From Neoarius graeffei (Eukaryota; Chordata; Actinopteri; Siluriformes; Ariidae): DNA of 64,000 nt. The notes under the pieces were generated by a model that ran no database searches, was not told where the DNA came from, and saw nothing but the letters and a program-made list of their open reading frames with translations. Below are positions 41,641 through 53,026 of the stretch, piece after piece; positions within the stretch are counted from its first letter, which is position 1; each line of letters opens with the position of its first letter. A program made the translations under genes and the position numbers. The stretch spans positions 18,812,257 through 18,876,256 of the forward strand of contig NC_083583.1 in NCBI RefSeq assembly GCF_027579695.1, given 5' to 3'.

Positions 41641-41782
41641 AATATTGGCTGGCTTTTTTCATGGTATATTAGATATATTCCATTCAGCTAGCATGATATT
41701 GAACGAGTCTTTGACTCGTTCAATATCATGCTAGCTGAATGGAATATATCTGACATACCATGAAAAAAGCCAGCCAATATTA
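41641..41782. mobile_element. Near-perfect 142-bp hairpin MITE
   Basis: The whole segment is one inverted repeat centred on GAACGAGTC-TTT-GACTCGTTC at about 41711. It runs from AATATTGGCTGGCTTTTTTC to its complement ending CCAGCCAATATT. Only one or two mismatches (TTAGATATA versus TATCTGACA) were noticed. A TTA microsatellite follows. Confidence 0.9.
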
Positions 41783-42369
41783 TTATTATTATTATTATTA
41801 TACATACACGCTCTCTTTTCCAGTTTTTCGATCTCCGTTGGTATGTTTTTCTCTTGTAAATATGCGTGAAGAATATCTAATGAAGTTTTGGTAGCCTTTC
41901 AGGTGTTCAATGTGTCTTTCTCTTTCTTGGTGAATAAAGAAATGCTTCTGCGCATGCATAGCAGAAAACTTTCTGATTGAATATTCGCATCAGTTCCGAC
42001 GTGTGATGTCATGTTGTCTTGAAACCATACAATATCGGAAAGCATATTCAACGCTCATTCTCCATTGGGCAGAGTGACATAATACACATAGGATAAGCGA
42101 TAAGCTAACAATATTGCATGCTATCAAACCAAATGAGTGAAACTCTCTAGAAGGGAATGGAATACATGTTTTTATTCCATTGAAAAGGTGTCCTGTATGT
42201 ATAATAGTTCCTGATATTTCACTCTGATGATGTCACTACCAGTGTTTTCCTGCTGACTAGACATGTGTTGTCAAAATAGCGAACCGGTTCAAAATTAAAA
42301 TTCTTTTGATTAACTTGTGTTTTTTCTTTTTGTGGATGTGTCCGTATAATATAAAGAACATTATGAATG
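41783..42369. other. Unassigned spacer
   Basis: No exon recognised. Starts with a TTA microsatellite (41780-41800). Confidence 0.4.
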
Positions 42370-42583
42370 AATAAATGAATTTATTTATTTTCGAACATGT
42401 ATAAAAAATGTATGTAACTATTTGTACATACAGAAGAAAGAAAACGAGAAATAAAAAAAAACAAAGAGCTAAGACATTACAAAATACCGCACATTGTTCG
42501 AAAAAGGAGTGGGAAGAAGTACAATACTTTTTTAATTTCCCACCCCTTATTAACTACCCCGAAATCCTAACTACATTAATACA

Positions 42584-43195
42584 CCTATAAAATATATACC
42601 ATCTATACAATTCATGAATATCTATATAATTACAAAAATAAATATATACTACATACATAGCCCTGTAAATATAAATATATAAACTATCCCCATAAATAAA
42701 TATATACCATATATACACTTCATGAATATCTATATAAATATACACAGCAAATTCCTCAGTGTTGAATTAACACTTTCAGAGTTAACCTGGGTCCAGTTGG
42801 ACCTATATAAACACTCTGGGTGTTAATTCAACACTGGGGATTTTGCTGTGTATAATTACAAAAATAAATATATACTACATACCATATATACACTTCATAA
42901 ATATCTACATAAATATATAATTACAAAAATATATACTACATACATAACCCTGTAAATATAAATATATAAACAATCCCCATAAATATATACCATATATACA
43001 CTTCACAAATATCTATATAAATATATAACTACAAAAAAAATATATATATACTATATACCATATATACACTTCATGAATATCTATATAAATATATAATTAC
43101 AAAAATAAATATATACTACATACATAGCCCTGTAAATATAAATATATAAACTATCCCCATAAATAAATATATACCATATATACCATATACTAAGT
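42584..43195. repeat. AT-rich tandem array near the LINE 3' end
   Basis: Four or so imperfect units of about 130-160 bp built on ATATACCATATATACACTTC, ATGAATATCTATATAA, AATTACAAAAATAAATATAT and CATAGCCCTGTAAATATAAA. One unit is broken by the MITE at 42743-42850. Confidence 0.85.
42743..42850. mobile_element. 108-bp MITE in the tandem array
   Basis: Inverted ends CACAGCAAATTCC and, in complement, CACAGCAAAATCCCC, continuing inward with AGTGTTGAATTAACAC. TA on both sides. Confidence 0.78.
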
Positions 43196-43646
43196 TAGTT
43201 CTAATATAACAATCAACCCTATTCTATTTGTAGATTTATCCCTCATCATCCTCCGTTAACATACTTCCTCTTCCATGTACTTGTTTAAAATATTTTTTGT
43301 ACCTTTTTTTTAAACAGATTTATATTTGCACTTCGTTTTATTTCTGTCTCCAGTCTGTTCCATAAAGTCACCCCACAGCTCGATACACACATGCCTTTCA
43401 TATTTGTTCGAACCTTTGGTTTTTTAAAATTTAGGTCTCCCCTTAGATTATATCCCCCCTTTCTCTCACTAAACATTCCTTGTATATTTTTTGGCAATAG
43501 ATTATTTCTCGCTTTGTACATTATTTGTGCTGTTCTGAATTTGACCAGATCCATAAATTTCAACGTGTGATTTTATGAATAGTGGGTTTGTGTGATCTCT
43601 GTATCCTGTTTTGTTTATTGTCCTTATTGTTCTTTTCTGTATTGTA

Positions 43647-45253
43647 CAGTGGTGCTTGAAAGTTTGTGAACCCTTTAGAATTTTCTATATTTCTGCATAA
43701 ATATGACCTAAAACATCATCAGATTTTCACACAAGTCCTAAAAGTAGATAAACAGAACCCAGTTAAACAAATGAGATAAAAATATTATACTTGGTCATTT
43801 ATTTATTGAGGAAAATGATCCAATATTACATATCTGTGAGTGGCAAAAGTAAGTGAACCTCTAGGATTAGCAGTTAATTTGAAGGTGAAATTAGAGTCAG
43901 GTGTTTTCAATCAATGGGATGACAATCAGGTGTGAGTGGGCACCCTGTTTTATTTAAAGAACAGGGATCTATCAAAGTCTGATCTTCACAACACGTTTGT
44001 GGAAGTGTATCATGGCACGAACAAAGGAGATTTCTGAGGACCTCAAAAAAAGCATTGTTGATGCTCATCAGGCTGGAAAAGGTTACAAAACCATCTCTAA
44101 AGAGTTTGGACTCCACCAATCCACAGTCAGACAGATTGTGTACAAATGGAGGAAATTCAAGTCCATTGTTACCCTCCCCAGGAGTGGTCGACCAACAAAG
44201 ATCACTCCAAGAGTAAGGCATGTAATAGTCGGCGAGGTCACAAAGGACCCCGGGGTAACTTCTAAGCAACTGAAGGCCTCTCTCACATTGGCTAATGTTA
44301 ATGTTCATGAATCCACCACCAGGAGAACACTGAACAACAGTGGTGTGCATGACAGAGTTGCAAGGAGGAAGCCACTGCTCTCCAAAAAGAACATTGCTGC
44401 TCATCTACAGTTTGCTAAAGAGCACGTGGACAAGCCAGAAGGCTATTGGAAAAATGTTTTGTGGACGGAGGAGACCAAAATAGAACTTTTGGTTTAAATG
44501 AGAAGCGTTATGTTTGGAGAAAGGAAAACACTGCATTCCAGCATAAGAACCTTATCCCATCTGTGAAACATGGTGGTGGTAATGTCATGGTTTGGGCCTG
44601 TTTTGCTGCATCTTGGCCAGGACGGCTTGACATCATTGATGGAACAATGAATTCTGAATTATACCAGCGAATTCTAAAGGAAAATGTCAGGACATCTGTC
44701 CATGAACTGAATCTCAAGAGAAGGTGGGTCATGCAGCAAGACAACGACCCTAAGCACACAAGTCGTTCTACCAAAGAATGGTTAAAGAAGAATAAAGTTA
44801 ATGTTTTGGAATGGCCAAGTCAAAATCCTGACCTTAATCCAATCGAAATGTTGTGGAAGGACCTGAAGCGAGCAGTTCATGTGAGGAAACCCACCAACAT
44901 CCCAGAGTTGAAGCTGTTCTGTATGGAGGAACGGGCTAAAATTCCTCCAAGCCAGTGTGCAGGACTGATCAACAGTTACCGCAAACGTTTAGTTGCAGTT
45001 ATTGCTGCACAAGGGGGTCACACCAGATACTGAAAGCAAAGGTTCACATACTTTTGCCACTCATAGATATGTAATATTGGATCATTTTCCTCAATAAATA
45101 AATGACCAAGTATAATATTTTTGTCTCATTTGTTTAACTGGGTTCTGTTTATCTACTTTTAGGACTTGTGTGAAAATCTGATGATGTTTTAGGTCATATT
45201 TATGCAGAAATATAGAAAATTCTAAAGGGTTCACAAACTTTCAAGCACCACTG
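43647..45253 (+). mobile_element. Tc1-like transposon inside the LINE RT region
   Basis: TIRs CAGTGGTGCTTGAAAGTTTG and complement, with TA at 43645-43646 and 45254-45255. Length 1607 bp. Terminal about 210-bp regions are near-complementary, including CAGTTAAACAAATGAGA. LINE sequence flanks it on both sides. Same family as 55138-57909. Confidence 0.94.
44012..45033 (+). pseudogene. Tc1 transposase with one 1-base deletion
   Basis: MARTKEISEDLKKSIVDAHQ start, paired helix-turn-helix region (KTISKEFGLHQSTVRQIV), SGRPTKITPR linker, [35 protein letters not shown] (second Asp), NPDLNPIEMLW (Glu, DD34E spacing), ending GGHTRY. A deletion in the T run of CTTTTGG near 44490 shifts the frame; otherwise open over 340 residues. 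The first catalytic Asp is replaced by Glu (WTEETK instead of WTDETK). Confidence 0.9.
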
Positions 45254-45899
45254 TACATATCGGCTGCAGAGTGGTTTTGTAGGTGTTTCCCCAGACTTCG
45301 ACACAGTAAGTCAGATATGGCAAAAATAATGAGTAATATAGAGTATGCAAAGATTTGCAATCAAGAATATGTTTTGTTTTCCACAGAATTGCCGAGCACT
45401 TTGCTAGTTTTGCTGGTACGTATCCTACATGAGGTTTCCAGCAGACTTTATGATCCAAAATCACACCAAGAAATTTAATTTCCTGTACCATTTCTATCTT
45501 AGTATTGTCTATTATCAATTCTACATTACAATCTATTTTGTGTCTCCCAAACAACATGATCTTTGTTTTGCTTAGATTTAATGATAATTTATTTTTGTCA
45601 AACCATAGTTTTAGTTTATTTATTTCAGTTGTGATTGTCTCCAAAGTCTGCTGCAAATTCTCACCAGAACAAAAAATATTGCTGTCGTCTGCAAACAAAA
45701 CAAATTTCAGTACTTGCGAAATTCTACATATGTCATTGATATATAATATGAATAATTTCGGACCTAATATTGACCCCTGTGGTACCCTGCATGTAATGTT
45801 CATGAAATCAGATTTATGGTCACCTATCTGCACAAACTGTTGCCTGTTTCTTAGCTCGACAGCCAGCTCCACCCAACTCCCCTAACACCACACTTTTCT

Positions 45900-46268
45900 C
45901 ATCTCATCTCATTATCTGTAGCCGCTTTATCCTGTTCTACAGGGTCGCAGGCAAGCTGGAGCCTATCCCAGCTGACTACGGGCAAAAGGTGGGGTACACC
46001 CTGGACAAGTCGCCAGGTCATCACAGGGCTGACACATAGACACAGACAACCATTCACATTCACACCTACGGTCAATTTAGAGTCACCAGTTAACCTAACC
46101 TGCATGTCTTCGGACTGTGGGGGAAACCGGAGCACCCAGAGGAAACCCACGCGGACACGGGGAGAACATGCAAACTCCACACAGAAAGGCCCTCGCCACC
46201 AACAGGGCTCGAACCCGGACCTTCTTGCTGTGAGGCGACCGCGCTAACCACTACACCACCATGCCGCC
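45900..46268 (-). mobile_element. SINE-A in the LINE
   Basis: Flanked by CACCACACTTTTCT at 45886-45899 and 46269-46282. The head has a small change (CCTCGCCACCAACAGGG). Confidence 0.92.
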
Positions 46269-47709
46269 CACCACACTTTTCTACTTAATAATGTACTGTG
46301 ATCAATGGTATCGAATGCTATTTTGAGGTCCACAAATACTCCAATTGCTATTTTCTTATTGTCTACACAGTTTGTGATTTCTTCTATTAGTTCCATTAGT
46401 GCCATCGATGTTGATCTGTCCGTTCTGAATCCATACTGTCTGTAAGGAGGTTGTGTTTTTCAATGAATTTGTCCAGTCTATCTGAAAAAAGTTTTTTGAG
46501 TATTTTGGAGAATTGGGGGAGTAAAGAAACAGGCCTGTAGTTTGTGAAATGGTGTCTATCTCCGGTTTTAAACGATGCTATCACTTTTGCAATTTTCATT
46601 TTGTCTGGAAATGTACCTGATTGAAAAGATAAATTGCAGATGTGGGTGAGTGGTTTCACAATTCCCTCAATAACTGTCTTTACTGTTGACATGTCTATAT
46701 CATTCCAGTCTGCAGAGGTTTTGTTTTTACATTTTCTTACAATTTGCATAATTTCTTCATCATCAGTTGCAGTTAGAAAAATTGTACTTGGATTTCTGTC
46801 CCCCATATCTTCTATGTCCCCACATTGTGTTGTCTCGGGTTCCTTTATTTTTGCCGCTAAATCTGGTCCCACATTTACAAAGAATTGGTTAAAACCATTC
46901 ACCACATCCTCCATATTATTTATGGTCTTGTCATTTTCAGTGTAGTACTCCGGGCAATTTGTAGTTTTGGATCCATTTCTCACAATGCCATTTAGTACAG
47001 TCCGTATACCTTTAATATTGTTTTTATTTTTCTCCACTAATTTATTATAATAGTCTTTCTTACATATCCTTATAATATTAGTTAATTTATTTTTATATTT
47101 TTCCTCTGCCTCTATAGTTCAATGCTTTAAGAATTGTCTGTATAATATATTTTTCTTTTTGCAGGCATTTTGTAGCCCCTTGGTGACCCATGGACTATTT
47201 GTATATTTATGTATATTACTGTATTTCTTTATAGGACAATTTTTATTATATAGTTCATGAATAGGGGCAGCACGGTGGTGTAGTGGTTAGCACTGTCACC
47301 TCACAGCAAGAAGGTCCGGGTTCGAGCCCCGTGGCCGGCGAGGGCCTTTCTGTGTGGAGTTTGCATGTTGTCCACATGGGTTTGCATGTTGTCCGGGTGC
47401 TCCGGTTTCCCCCACAGTCCAACGACATGCAGGTTAGGTTAACTCAGTGGTTCCCAAACTTTTTGGCTGGGGACCCCCTTTTGGACTTCAGAATATTTTT
47501 GGGACCCCCTGACATCGACCCCCCCCCCCCCCCCCCCCCCACCACCCATTATGCAGTGTGTAGTGTAGTAATAATAACCATAATAATAATAATAATAACC
47601 AGACGGATATTAAAGTTGCTATTTTTTATTCACAGAAGAGCATTATCCACAAAAGAGCATTGCACATCATAATAAAACAGAACATTACACAGAACATCAG
47701 AATATTTTT

Positions 47710-49933
47710 TCAGTGACTTGTGTGTGCTTGCTTTTCAGTACAGAGTTTTTCAAATCTTGGTGATAACTGTGAGATCGCCACCCTTAGTTCGTTTTCAATG
47801 TTCAACTTTGCCCTGTATTTGGTCTTGATGGAGGCCACTGCAGAAAAGCCCACCTCACAGAGGTAGGATGTGGCAAAAGGGAGGAGTATGGCCACAGCCT
47901 TTCCACCCAACAGTGGGTAGTCTTTTTCCACCCCAATCCAAAAGGCAGACAGTGACTTGGCCCTAAACTGCTGTTTGTATCCTATGTCTGAGGTCACATC
48001 AATGAACTGTTCCTGTTCAGTAACACTGAGATGAGCAGGTGGCCTTGTATTGAAGGGGTCTGTGATCCATTCATCTCATCTCATCTCATTATCTCTAGCC
48101 GCTTTATCCTGTTCTACAGGGTCGCAGGCAAGCTGGAGCCTATCCCAGCTGACTACGGGCGAAAGGCGGGGTACACCCTGGACAAGTCGCCAGGTCATCA
48201 CAGGGCTGACACATAGACACAGACAACCACTCACACTCACACCTACGGTCAATTTAGAGTCACCAGTTAACCTAACCTGCATGTCTTTGGACTGTGGGGG
48301 AAACCGGAGCACCCGGAGGAAACCCACGCGGACACGGGGAGAACATGCAAACTCCACACAGAAAGGCCCTCGCCGGCCCCGGGGCTCGAACCCAGGACCT
48401 TCTTGCTGTGAGGCGACAGCGCTAACCACTACACCACCGTGCCGCCCTGATCCATTCATAGTGTGCCAAATCCATAACAGGAAAGTACCTCTGAAAATGT
48501 TGTTGGAGGGCAAAAATGTGTGAACGAATGCATGGCATGATTGTGTTGTGACTGTTGGTGTTATGGAGAAATGAATGCAAGTTCTGAAACCAATCTGTTG
48601 TTCCGTCCTCAATCATCTTTCCCCACAGTTCCAATTTCCTTGTAAATGACTGCATTTTAGCGACAAGCTGAGGGAGATGGGTGTTGGGTCCTTGCATTTG
48701 CAGATTCAGTTCGTTCAGTTTTTGGAAAATGTCACTGAGGTAGGCAACTGTCATCAGGAACCATTCGTCGTTGTAACAGAGTGCCAGTGCATGATTCTCC
48801 TCCTCGAGAAAAATCCGTATCTCCTCTCGCAGCTCAAACACCCTGTTCAATACCTTCCCACGTGACAGCCATCGCGCTTCGCTGTGAAACAGAACTGCCG
48901 TGTGTTTGGAGCCCATTTCTTCACAGAGAGCAGCAAAGAGTTGAGCTTTAACAGGGCGCGTTTTGATATAATTGACAGTGGCGATTACGTCCGTCATCAC
49001 CTTGTTCAGTTCGGGACTCAGCTGCTTCGATGCCAATGCTTCTCGCCGAATCATACAGTGGGTTCACTGCACATTGGGGGACACACGCTTTATGAGTGCT
49101 TGTAGCCCACTGCGCTTCCCAGCCATAGCCTGAGCCCCGTCCGTACACACTCCAACACAGCACTCCCACTTCAATTTTGCCTCTTGCAAATAAGTGTCAA
49201 TCACTCGGAACAGTTCATCAGCAGTGGCTCGTGTTTTCACCTCCTTGCAGAATAGCAGATCCTCTCTCATGTCCTCTGTATCAACGAAACGGATGTATGT
49301 GATTAATAAACAGTCTCGGTTGCTGTCAGTGGCTTCGTCGACCTGCAGAGCAAACCGGGTGCTTGCACGTACTCGGTCGGTGAGCTGCTCCTCAATGTCG
49401 CCAGCGATGTCATGTATGTGTCTTCCAATCGTATTATTTGAGAGGGGGATCGCCCGTAACTTGTTTGCTGTTGCCTCGTCGACCATGGTCCTCACCATTT
49501 CAATGGCACAGGGCAGGATCACCTCCTCCGCTTCTGTGTGTGGCTTCTTGCTCTGCGCAAGGAGGTAGGCCACTTTGTAGGAGGCGAGCTGGGCATTGAC
49601 ATTGACAGACGCAACTTTAGTGAAGTTCACCCGTTGTGCCTGAAAGTTCAAAAGTTTCCGCGGAAAGAATTCAACCGGCTTGTCCTTGTGCTCGGGGTGT
49701 GCCGTGTCCAGGTGACGCTTCAGCTTGTTTGGGTTTAAACTTTCTGTCGTCAGCACCTTCAGACAGAGAACACACTGCGGTCGTTCCTCACCACCCACCA
49801 ATGTGCTCGTAAAGCCCATTTCGATGTATGCATCATCATACCGCCTTATCTTTTTCGCTGCCCAAGTGCATGGGAACTCGTCCTGTGCAGCAGCCTTGCG
49901 TTTTGTAGGAAGCACACGTAGAAACTTGTCCAT
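47710..49933 (-). pseudogene. hAT transposase, one stop codon and one SINE insertion
   Basis: ATG at 49933 (MDKFLRVLPTKRKAA). A BED zinc finger follows (PQCVLCLKVLTTESLNPNKL then HLDTAHPEH), then the hAT core with LQVDEATDSN, CVGVCTDGAQAMAGKRSGL and LFHSEARWLSRGKVLNRVFE, and the C-terminal dimerisation region LPFATSYLCEVGFSAVASIK. Two defects: an in-frame TGA at about 49064-49066 (PNVQ-stop-THCM) and the SINE at 48074-48447. Removing the SINE and one 11-bp duplication (385 bp) puts both sides in the same frame. Length would be about 610 residues, typical of ZBED5/SCAND3-like proteins. Confidence 0.9.
48074..48447 (-). mobile_element. SINE-A inside the hAT transposase gene
   Basis: Flanked by perfect 11-bp TGATCCATTCA at 48063-48073 and 48448-48458. 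Full length, close to consensus, so it is the youngest event in this nest. Confidence 0.94.
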
Positions 49934-50627
49934 GTTGTCATAAAATCGCCGTCCAATGTTTTGTTCTGAATCTCAAAATAGGGACCTGTTTTATACAGTT
50001 TGTATTCACAGGAGGAGGGTTTGCTAATAACAACAACAATATCAGAGCAATCCAACAGATTGGCGGTTTAGCATAAATTGAATGGAATTAATATTCAAGG
50101 CCGGAGCGCGATTACTGAGTGAAAGGGAGCAATTGAATTCTAATGACCGTGGCAGCTATACACTGAATGAAATTCATATTCATATTATTCAAAACATTCC
50201 AATGCCCGTTTTTTTTTCTGTGTTATGCAAACAGTCCCGTCTCTCCGCGACCCCCCTGGAGTCCCTCCGCGACCCCCAAAGGGGTCGCGACCCCCACTTT
50301 GGGAACCGCTGGGTTAACTGGTGACTCTAAATTGACCGTAGGTGTGAATGTGGGTGTGAATGGTTGTCTGTGTCTATGTGTCAGCCCTGTGATGACCTGG
50401 CGACTTGTCCAGGGTGTACCCCGCCTTTCGCCCGTAGTCAGCTGGGATAGGCTCCAGCTTGCCTGCGACCCTGTAGAACAGGATAAAGCGGCTAGAGATA
50501 ATGAGATGAGATGAGTTCATTGAATATTATTAAAAATTCCTCATATGCTTTATCAACATCTTTTTCTTTATAAACTACATTCCAGTCCTGTATCATTAAG
50601 TCATTTTTTAGTGCAATCATGGTTTCT

Positions 50628-51644
50628 TCAGTTTTCACTCTTATAATTTTTAGTATCCTTTTTCTTGCTATAATTACAGTAATGTACATTAAAAATAAGT
50701 AGGTGGTCACTGATGTCTGTTAATAGTAGTCCACTCTCTGTATTATTTTCCAGGATATTAGTAAATATATTATCTATTAAAGTGGTGCTGTGAGAAGTGA
50801 TCCTGCTTGGTCTGGTAATAGTTGGATACAGTCCCATACTGAACATTGAATTAATGAACTCTTCTGTCATTTTATGTTTCTTATGATTTAAGAGGTCAAT
50901 GTTAAAATCACCACAGATGTACATGACCTTCTGTGTTGATTTTATAAACATACTTTCCATCCAGTCTATAAAAACTTCTATGCTTGATCCAGGAGATCTG
51001 TATATACAGCTCACCGTTATATTTTTCATTTTTTTACAACATATTTCTACTGTAATACACTCCATCCAATCATCAACAGCTACCGTCATTTTTTTAAAAT
51101 TAATTTTATATTCCAAACTATTATCAACCTATATTGCCACTCCCCCTCCTCTTTTGTTCTTTCTGTTGATATAATTAAGTTCATACCCGTTTAGCTCAAA
51201 ATCTGCTCCCATCTCATCATTGATCCAAGTTTCTGATATGGCTATTATATTGAATGGAGTATTGAATTGACTGAGATATTCCTTCATTTTATGGAAATTG
51301 TCATACAGACTTCTGGTATTGAAATGAATAATTGATATCTTATTTCCTTCTCTGATCGTTGCATTGTATTGATTTTCAGTGTAATACCGGCAGCTGATAT
51401 TGATGTTGCTGAAAAGATTATTTTCCGGATAAATATTATTTTCCATATCTTGTGTTTTATGCTCAGGAAAAAAAAAAGTGTCCAGTTCTTGTGTCCAGTG
51501 TCCTGTCCTTGTGTCATGATTGTAAGTTGCTTTGATTGGCTCCCTCAGAATTTGTCCAGTTCCCCAATATCTCGGATGACCAGGATCTTGGCCTCTTCTG
51601 GAGATCCCTTCAGCTTTATGAATATTTTGCAGTTTTGTGTCCAA
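50628..51644 (-). pseudogene. LINE apurinic-like endonuclease domain
   Basis: Minus strand: ISIIHFNTRSLYDNF (Asn motif), FNIIAISETWIND (catalytic Glu), RGGGVAI, then after one stop (TAG near 51126) CIYRSPGSSIEVF, YICGDFNIDLL (Asp/Asn), TLIDNIFTN and DISDHLLIF (final Asp-His). These are the conserved steps of the APE-type endonuclease that nicks the target. Broken by the stop and by the downstream insertion. Confidence 0.85.
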
Positions 51645-52241
51645 ATGCTTTGGATTTTCCCCTGTTTCCTCAGGAGTCTCGCCTTTCTTGCAATGTCTGC
51701 ATTTTTTTTGGTTAAGTGCTCATTTAGAAAAAACATCTGAGCCTTTCAGTTTCCTCCCTTGCTTTAACAGTTGCATTTTATACTTTCTGTTGGCAAATCT
51801 TATTATTATAGCTGGTTTGTCTGTGTTGCTTCTCCATGGGAGAGGGTGACATGCTTCGATGTTTGTACTTTTTACCTCTATCCCTTTGGAGTGCAGGAAT
51901 GCTGTCACCTGTTGCTCCACAGAGTTAGCATCCTCCTCGTTCTGCTCCTCTCCGTCTCCTCTTGCCACTGCTCCAGCATATGACCGGGGTTTAATCTGCA
52001 GTCCGGTCACAATGATGTTATTTATCTGGGTGTATTGCTCCAGATCCTCCACTTGGTTCTCGAGAAAGGCGATCCTCTTTGCCTTCTCTGTGTTCTGCAG
52101 CCACAGAACTTTGACTTCTTCCACCAGGTCCAGGATGGTCTTCTGCTGCATCCTGACAGCAGAGATTTCATCACCCAGAAAGTCGAGGGATTTTTTGATG
52201 TCCTCAATCTCCTCGACCGTAGGAGCTCTCTTCGGGGGCAT
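51545..52241 (-). pseudogene. LINE ORF1 (coiled coil plus RRM-like)
   Basis: Minus strand from ATG at 52241 (MPPKRAPTVEEIEDIKKSLD). It has a heptad-like stretch IAFLENQVEDLEQYTQINNI, then an RRM-like part (NIIVTGLQIKP, then KPAIIIRFANRKYKMQLLKQ) and, after a frameshift near 51735, LNEHLTKKNADIARKARLL and KIFIKLKGSPEEAKILVI. The layout matches L1-like ORF1 RNA-binding proteins. A KLDKF-type end is at 51545. Confidence 0.75.
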
Positions 52242-52332
52242 TGCGTTTGTTGTTGTTACACAGCCCGCAGGTAGCTCTCAGCCCGCTCCCGTGCAGCCTC
52301 TCAGCCCGCTCTCACGCAGCCCGCACCATTAC

Positions 52333-52420
52333 ACGGTGGTGCGAAGATATGAAGTTTATCTTCTCTTGTTGAAAATCTGTTCACCACTAGAAGATAAACT
52401 TCATATCTTCGCGCAACCGT
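52333..52420. mobile_element. 88-bp hairpin element
   Basis: Arms ACGGTGGTGCGAAGATATGA and GTTTATCTTCT at the left are complementary to the right part, which ends CATATCTTCGCGCAACCGT. The shared GAAGATATGAAGTTTATC also occurs near 41558. Confidence 0.75.
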
Positions 52421-52562
52421 ATAATATCCTCTATGGACCCTTTTCACGTGACGTCACGACAAACGCGGCCGCCATTTTGGACGTGTACTACCAGTAGTTT
52501 ACCACAGCCAACATTGAGGAACGGCAGCAAAGAAAGTTTTTACTTTCAGCAAGACTTCCATC

Positions 52563-52721
52563 ATGCCACTATATTGTTGTGCACCTGGATGTAGTAACCG
52601 TCAACAAACAAGGCAAGGTTTATCATTTTATCGGATCCCGACGGAGAAGATGGATAGCGGCCATTAACAGATTGGCAGCCCTCGGCATACCAACGCTTGT
52701 GTAGTGACCACTTTGTTGGAG
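52563..52721 (+). pseudogene. THAP-domain first exon
   Basis: ATG at 52563 gives MPLYCCAPGCSNRQQTRQGL then SFYRIP, with the first two THAP cysteines (C-x4-C). After a shift the reading continues RRRWIAAINR, and CSDHFVGG supplies the Cys and His of the zinc site. A good donor GGTAAGA follows at 52721-52727. At least two frameshifts within the exon make it non-functional. Confidence 0.75.
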
Positions 52722-53026
52722 GTAAGACGAATAAAATTAGCCAGAAAAGGCATTACATTGCTGTTAACATTCTGTGGCGGCGAGTGTGTAACCAAATAGG
52801 CTAAAATAACCCATTGTAACCTCTTTGTTCTTCTGTAGTAGCTATTGTTGACTAGCTAATGTCAACAAGTAGCTGGTATGTTACTGTAGCAATGTTTACG
52901 TTCAGTCATTTGGATGACTGTTAAAACCTTTCAGTCTCAAGTTTTTCCTTTACTGTATTTACTAGTTTACTGTAATTATGATCCGGCAGCTATTTACACC
53001 GGATCCAGTATAAATAGCTGCCGGAG

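Larger units (their letters stand above)
43285..47040 (-). pseudogene. LINE reverse transcriptase, split by Tc1 and SINE
   Basis: Minus-strand blocks in order: NGFNQFFVNVGPDLAAKI and FKTGDRHHFTNYRPVSLLP (fingers, 47037-46396); RVPQGSILGPKLFILYINDI, FVLFADDSNIF (catalytic), LSLNLSKTKIMLFG and KFLGVILD (45872-45350); after the Tc1, a C-terminal ARNNLLPKNIQGMF and GVTLWNRLETEIK (43563-43285). The NYRPVSLLP, VPQGSILGP and FADDSN set is typical of the L2/CR1/Rex group. Confidence 0.8.
47445..50311 (-). mobile_element. Autonomous-size hAT (Charlie/ZBED-like) transposon
   Basis: 8-bp duplication GGTTAACT at 47437-47444 and 50312-50319. Ends CAGTGGTTCCCAAACT and, in complement, CAGCGGTTCCCAAAGT. 2867 bp, of which 374 bp is a nested SINE. 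A poly-C run lies at 47517-47541. It contains a nearly complete transposase on the minus strand. Confidence 0.94.
47264..50514 (+). mobile_element. SINE-A split by a hAT element
   Basis: Head and centre lie at 47264-47444 and the 3' half at 50320-50514. The outer duplications are GTTCATGAATA (47253-47263) and GTTCATTGAATA (50515-50526). The SINE joins through GGTTAACTGGTGACTC once the hAT is removed. Confidence 0.9.
42370..52260 (-). mobile_element. Long LINE (L2/CR1-like) with ORF1, endonuclease and RT
   Basis: Minus-strand parts occur in the expected order: ORF1 52241-51545, endonuclease 51644-50628, reverse transcriptase 47037-46396 and 45872-45256, a C-terminal piece at 43563-43285, and a 3' region with CTTCTTCCCACTCCTTTTTC (near 42500) ending in TTCATTCAT-type repeats. 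It is interrupted by a Tc1 (43647-45253), a SINE (45900-46268), a SINE/hAT/SINE nest (47264-50514) and an AT-rich tandem array. Net LINE length is roughly 4.5 kb, so this was a near full-length insertion. Confidence 0.82.

Noticed and set aside
42554-42745. Frame rich in YIYIYI and IDIHELY repeats
   Set aside because: Translation of the AT-rich tandem array at 42584-43195.
42584-43195. CRISPR-like repeat array
   Set aside because: Units are long, imperfect and AT-rich with no unique spacers, in a vertebrate genome.
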